A stretch of DNA of 64,000 nt from CAVTRI01 sp963737075 (GTDB lineage Bacteria; Actinomycetota; Acidimicrobiia; Acidimicrobiales; Palsa-688), in NCBI GenBank assembly GCA_963737075.1, contig CAVTRI010000002.1, positions 186,001 to 250,000 on the forward strand, read 5' to 3'. The number at the start of each line of letters is the position of its first letter. Position 1 is the stretch's first letter. The position numbers and the translations under genes are program-made. Shown here one piece after another: positions 63,015 through 64,000 of the stretch. A model generated the notes under the pieces. The model was not told where the DNA came from. It worked only from the letters and a program-made list of their open reading frames with translations, and did no database searches.

Positions 63015-63620
63015 ATGGTCAACGAGACGAGTGACCGGCCGAGGCTCACCCCCAAGGGAGCACGCACCCGGGCACGAATAGTGGAGGAGGCCGCCGCCCT
63101 GATCCATGAGCGCGGGGTGGCGGGCACCACCTTGGAAGACGTCAAGGTGGCGGCGGAAGTCAGCGGCTCTCAGATGTACCACTACTTCCCCGACAAGAAC
63201 GAACTCGTGCAGGCGGTCATCGACTACCAAGCCGACGCCATCGTCAATCGCCAGCGGCACACGCTCGGCAGCGCGAACGGAGTAGAAGCCTGGCGGAACA
63301 TGGTGATCACCGCAGCGAAGCGCACCAAAGCAAAGGGGGGCTGCGCACTTGGTTCGCTCGTTGGTCAACTCGCCGAGAGTGACCCCGAGGCCCGAGCGCT
63401 CATTGCGGCAGGGTTCGATCAGTGGGCAGCCGCCATCGGCGATGGACTCAGATCCCTTCATGCCGACGGGAAACTCCCGTCCGACATCGATCCGGACGAC
63501 CTCGCCATTACTCTGCTCGCCACGCTCCAAGGAGGGCTTCTACTCGGCCAGGTACTTCGGAGTACCCGCCCGTTCGAAACTGCGGTCAATACCCTCCTCG
63601 CCCTTGCCATCGGCAGATGA
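63015..63620 (+). CDS. TetR family regulator
   Basis: 201 residues. N-terminal HTH: ARTRARIVEEAAALIHERGV, AGTTLEDVKVAAEVSGSQMY and HYFPDKNELVQAVIDYQADA. The C-terminal ligand domain has KAKGGCALGSLVGQLAESDP, of the TetR_C type common beside SDR genes. Divergent from the SDR at 62917. Start ATG 63015; no strong RBS seen, so it may be leaderless. Confidence 0.92.
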   Translation: MVNETSDRPRLTPKGARTRARIVEEAAALIHERGVAGTTLEDVKVAAEVSGSQMYHYFPDKNELVQAVIDYQADAIVNRQRHTLGSANGVEAWRNMVITAAKRTKAKGGCALGSLVGQLAESDPEARALIAAGFDQWAAAIGDGLRSLHADGKLPSDIDPDDLAITLLATLQGGLLLGQVLRSTRPFETAVNTLLALAIGR

Positions 63621-63849
63621 GCCCAAGCCGGGTTCGTTCACAGCCATCGCCGAGGTCGGCTCACGGCTCTTGGACGACGCACGTGCATCCGCACGATGCG
63701 CTTGCGGACCCGCTGCCGTTCGTGATGCGGGACACCTCGTCGCGCCCAGTGGGTTGCTCAGGTCTGGCTTTCCGTGACCTCATTCAGCCGACCCTGACTG
63801 CTCGTGCCTCTTGGACGTGGACCGGCCTCGTCAAGATGGACGGAATTCG
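63621..63849. other. Probable 5' end of a decayed AHSA1-like gene
   Basis: Plus-strand frames give scattered matches (HPHDALADPLPFVMR at about 63690) to the N-terminal part of SRPBCC proteins, but no single frame is intact. Confidence 0.35.
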
Positions 63850-64000
63850 ATGACAGCTCCTCGCGTGGGGGAGACGTTCCACCTCGACCTCGACGGGACG
63901 GCAATTGCCGGCCGCTACGTCGAAGTAGATCCCCCACACCGCATGCTGCTTAGATGGGACCGTCAAGGAACCGACACAGCGACGCCGACACCTACATTCA
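63850..64000 (+). CDS. AHSA1/SRPBCC domain protein, partial (runs off window)
   Basis: ATG 63850 opens VGETFHLDLDGTAIAGRYVE and VDPPHRMLLRWDRQG, the core strands of the Hsp90-activator-like SRPBCC fold. The normal first 50 residues are not in this frame, so it is either 5'-truncated or frameshifted. Confidence 0.55.
   Translation, partial: MTAPRVGETFHLDLDGTAIAGRYVEVDPPHRMLLRWDRQGTDTATPTPTF

Noticed and set aside
1..64000. CRISPR array
   Set aside because: No regularly spaced short direct repeats were seen; the repeats found are IS copies, duplications and att-like sites.

Overview
The window is high-GC DNA (roughly two-thirds G+C by eye) from an actinomycete-like bacterium. The evidence is actinobacterial-type integrative-element genes (RepSA-like, SCO3933-like, Xis/Int, TrwC-type relaxase), a CrtE/CrtI/CrtB/CrtYcd carotenoid cluster, Asp23/AmaP genes and many GTG starts. 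It reads as an accessory region in advanced decay. At least four insertion-sequence families are present, several integrative elements have collapsed to fragments, and about fifteen genes are intact except for one or a few single-base frameshifts. Some of those frameshifts may be assembly indels.

Layout: 0-9 kb holds a transposase fragment, an acyl-CoA dehydrogenase, RepSA and integrase remnants, a complete IS256 element with its 8-bp target duplication, a frameshifted FAD-linked oxidase, an AAA ATPase relic and a secreted protein. 10-17 kb holds a broken hydrolase-cyclase, an MBL-fold protein, RidA, an intact FAD-linked oxidase paralogue, a tRNA-Met-derived att-like site, a MntA/HepT toxin-antitoxin pair and an Xis/Int remnant. 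17-25 kb holds a methyltransferase, an IS30 copy abutting an IS3 fragment, a TOTE-type primase-helicase operon, a PIN/RHH toxin-antitoxin pair and a degenerate IS3.

25-37 kb is a light-response/carotenoid island: a photolyase and SDR operon diverging from crtE-crtI-crtB, then the opposing set crtYc-crtYd-glycosyltransferase-acyltransferase-crtZ, and a CarH-like B12 photoreceptor regulator. Three copies of a palindrome, TTTTAGTGCTAAA or a close variant, sit on the promoters of these units. They predict one light-controlled regulon. crtZ is cut in two by a 1519-bp IS with a 4-bp duplication.

37-46 kb holds a ferritin-like relic, integrative-element leftovers, an Asp23/AmaP envelope operon, a PIG-L deacetylase, a Rieske protein and an integrase::relaxase chimera next to a second tRNA-Met att-like site. 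46-60 kb is a ruined defence island: a Fic protein, an Avs/STAND NTPase of about 1500 residues split by an IS256 element that itself carries two different IS110-family elements, an HsdR N-terminal fragment, and an Xis/Int module whose integrase is split by the second copy of the IS found in crtZ. 60-64 kb is ordinary chromosome: two SDR genes, a DUF1330 protein, a divergent TetR regulator and an AHSA1-like fragment.

The strongest signals are the fused promoter-operator motif of the light regulon, the nested insertions whose in-silico removal restores the host reading frames exactly, the noncoding ends of the two IS110 elements (candidate guide RNAs), the conserved hairpin leader of xis and the in-frame integrase::relaxase fusion.
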